Shown: positions 63,665 to 64,000 of the stretch, piece after piece | How the letters are laid out: every line of letters starts with the position of its first letter | Numbering within the stretch: the first letter of the stretch is position 1 | Source of the DNA: Dyadobacter bucti | Lineage (GTDB): Bacteria; Bacteroidota; Bacteroidia; Cytophagales; Spirosomataceae | Assembly: GCF_005869225.1 (NCBI RefSeq) | Contig: NZ_SWFP01000001.1 | Coordinates: 558,001 to 622,000 of the forward strand | Length of the DNA stretch: 64,000 nucleotides | Reading direction: 5' to 3' | Made by a program: the position numbers and the translations under genes | Notes under the pieces: model-generated | The model's database searches: none | Told to the model about the DNA's origin: nothing | Seen by the model: the letters and a program-made list of their open reading frames with translations, nothing else

Positions 63665-64000
63665 ATGATCACCATAAAGCCACGTTTCCAGTTTGATTGC
63701 GATGTATTGATTACCGGCGGCGGACCGGGTGGCAGCGCATTGGCATACCACCTCGCCCGGAAAGGCCACAAAGTGATCGTGGCAGAAGCTGAACAATTTC
63801 CGAGGGACAAGGTATGCGGCGACGGGGTAAGCCCGATCGCTATCTCCGAGCTGCACGCGATGGGCATTACCGGTACGGAAAAATTCCGACAGACGAACGA
63901 GATCAAAAAAGTCGGGTTATTTATACAAAATGACAAAGTGATCATCGACCTGTCCAAACCTGAACATTTGCTTTTTCATGCGCACATTATCCCGAGAATT
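63665..64000 (+). CDS. geranylgeranyl-reductase-family flavoprotein, partial
   Basis: ATG at 63665; open to the window edge (112 codons). FAD-binding Rossmann start GGGPGGSALAYHLARKGHKV (about 18-37) ending in VAEAE, and the family motif FPRDKVCGDGVSP (about 47-59). Family members reduce double bonds of geranylgeranyl chains on lipids or quinones; others are FAD monooxygenases. It lies 3 bp after the polyprenyl synthase stop, so the two are one unit, and the product acts on a prenyl compound (inference). Confidence 0.85.
   Translation, partial: MITIKPRFQFDCDVLITGGGPGGSALAYHLARKGHKVIVAEAEQFPRDKVCGDGVSPIAISELHAMGITGTEKFRQTNEIKKVGLFIQNDKVIIDLSKPEHLLFHAHIIPRI

Noticed and set aside
1..64000. tRNA, rRNA or riboswitch genes
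   Set aside because: I looked in the intergenic regions for cloverleaf or conserved ribosomal stretches and saw none, but short RNAs cannot be excluded without a covariance search.

Overview
The window looks like chromosome of a Bacteroidota member, most likely the Cytophagales/Spirosomaceae group (Dyadobacter-like). The signs are two SusC/SusD outer-membrane pairs, a hybrid two-component (HTCS) regulator, LytS/LytT and ECF-sigma modules, a RND-TolC fusion, many Bacteroidota-type lipoproteins, and a good match to the Bacteroidota promoter (TTTG, 20 bp, TAnnTTTG). The genus is inference. No rRNA, tRNA, CRISPR array or insertion sequence was recognised.

Layout. 1-10627 (minus): a seven-gene polysaccharide-utilisation-type operon, SusC, SusD, a Tat-exported protein of unknown function, a YVTN-propeller/sialidase fusion, two more sialidase-like proteins and an SGNH hydrolase cut by the window edge. 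A divergent FadR-type GntR regulator (10811) is its probable controller. 11658-14019: a membrane-anchored alpha/beta hydrolase and an Lnb/DUF4105 protein, flanked by three copies of a REP-like repeat. 14325-17850: an iron-type uptake operon (DUF4198 protein and TonB receptor) behind a candidate iron box, then a decayed receptor fragment. 17918-19786: gamma-glutamyltransferase-like enzyme. 20327-30880: HTCS regulator preceded by a tandem repeat, second SusC/SusD pair and an arylsulfotransferase-like lipoprotein. 30883-32741: a GNAT-like gene with a small partner, then a lipoprotein tyrosine phosphatase. 33127-38342: a five-gene chaperone/usher-like surface-fibre operon. 38484-44484: heavy-metal efflux (CzcA-TolC fusion and CzcB-like adaptor). 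44576-52603: DUF4256, an ArsR/SRPBCC/DoxX operon behind a large palindrome, small proteins, an ECF sigma factor with a barrel-type anti-sigma-like partner, and two lipoproteins. 52963-56376: ABC exporter plus LytS/LytT. 56381-58900: Tat-exported phospholipase C. 59255-64000: a tightly packed operon of five unfamiliar cytoplasmic proteins followed by a polyprenyl synthetase and a geranylgeranyl-reductase-like flavoprotein that runs off the edge.

The two strongest candidates for an undescribed system are the 59255-64000 operon (helical phasin-like plus Ig-like proteins coupled to isoprenoid enzymes) and the 33127-38342 chaperone/usher-like operon. Several genes carry single-base frame disruptions: usher-like 34612, minor subunit 37861, lipoprotein 47822 and polyprenyl synthetase 62632. 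Two of these fall in A-runs, so sequencing error must be excluded before calling them pseudogenes. The GNAT-like gene at 31056 is different: a one-base loss is compensated by a 16-bp tandem duplication that restores the frame.
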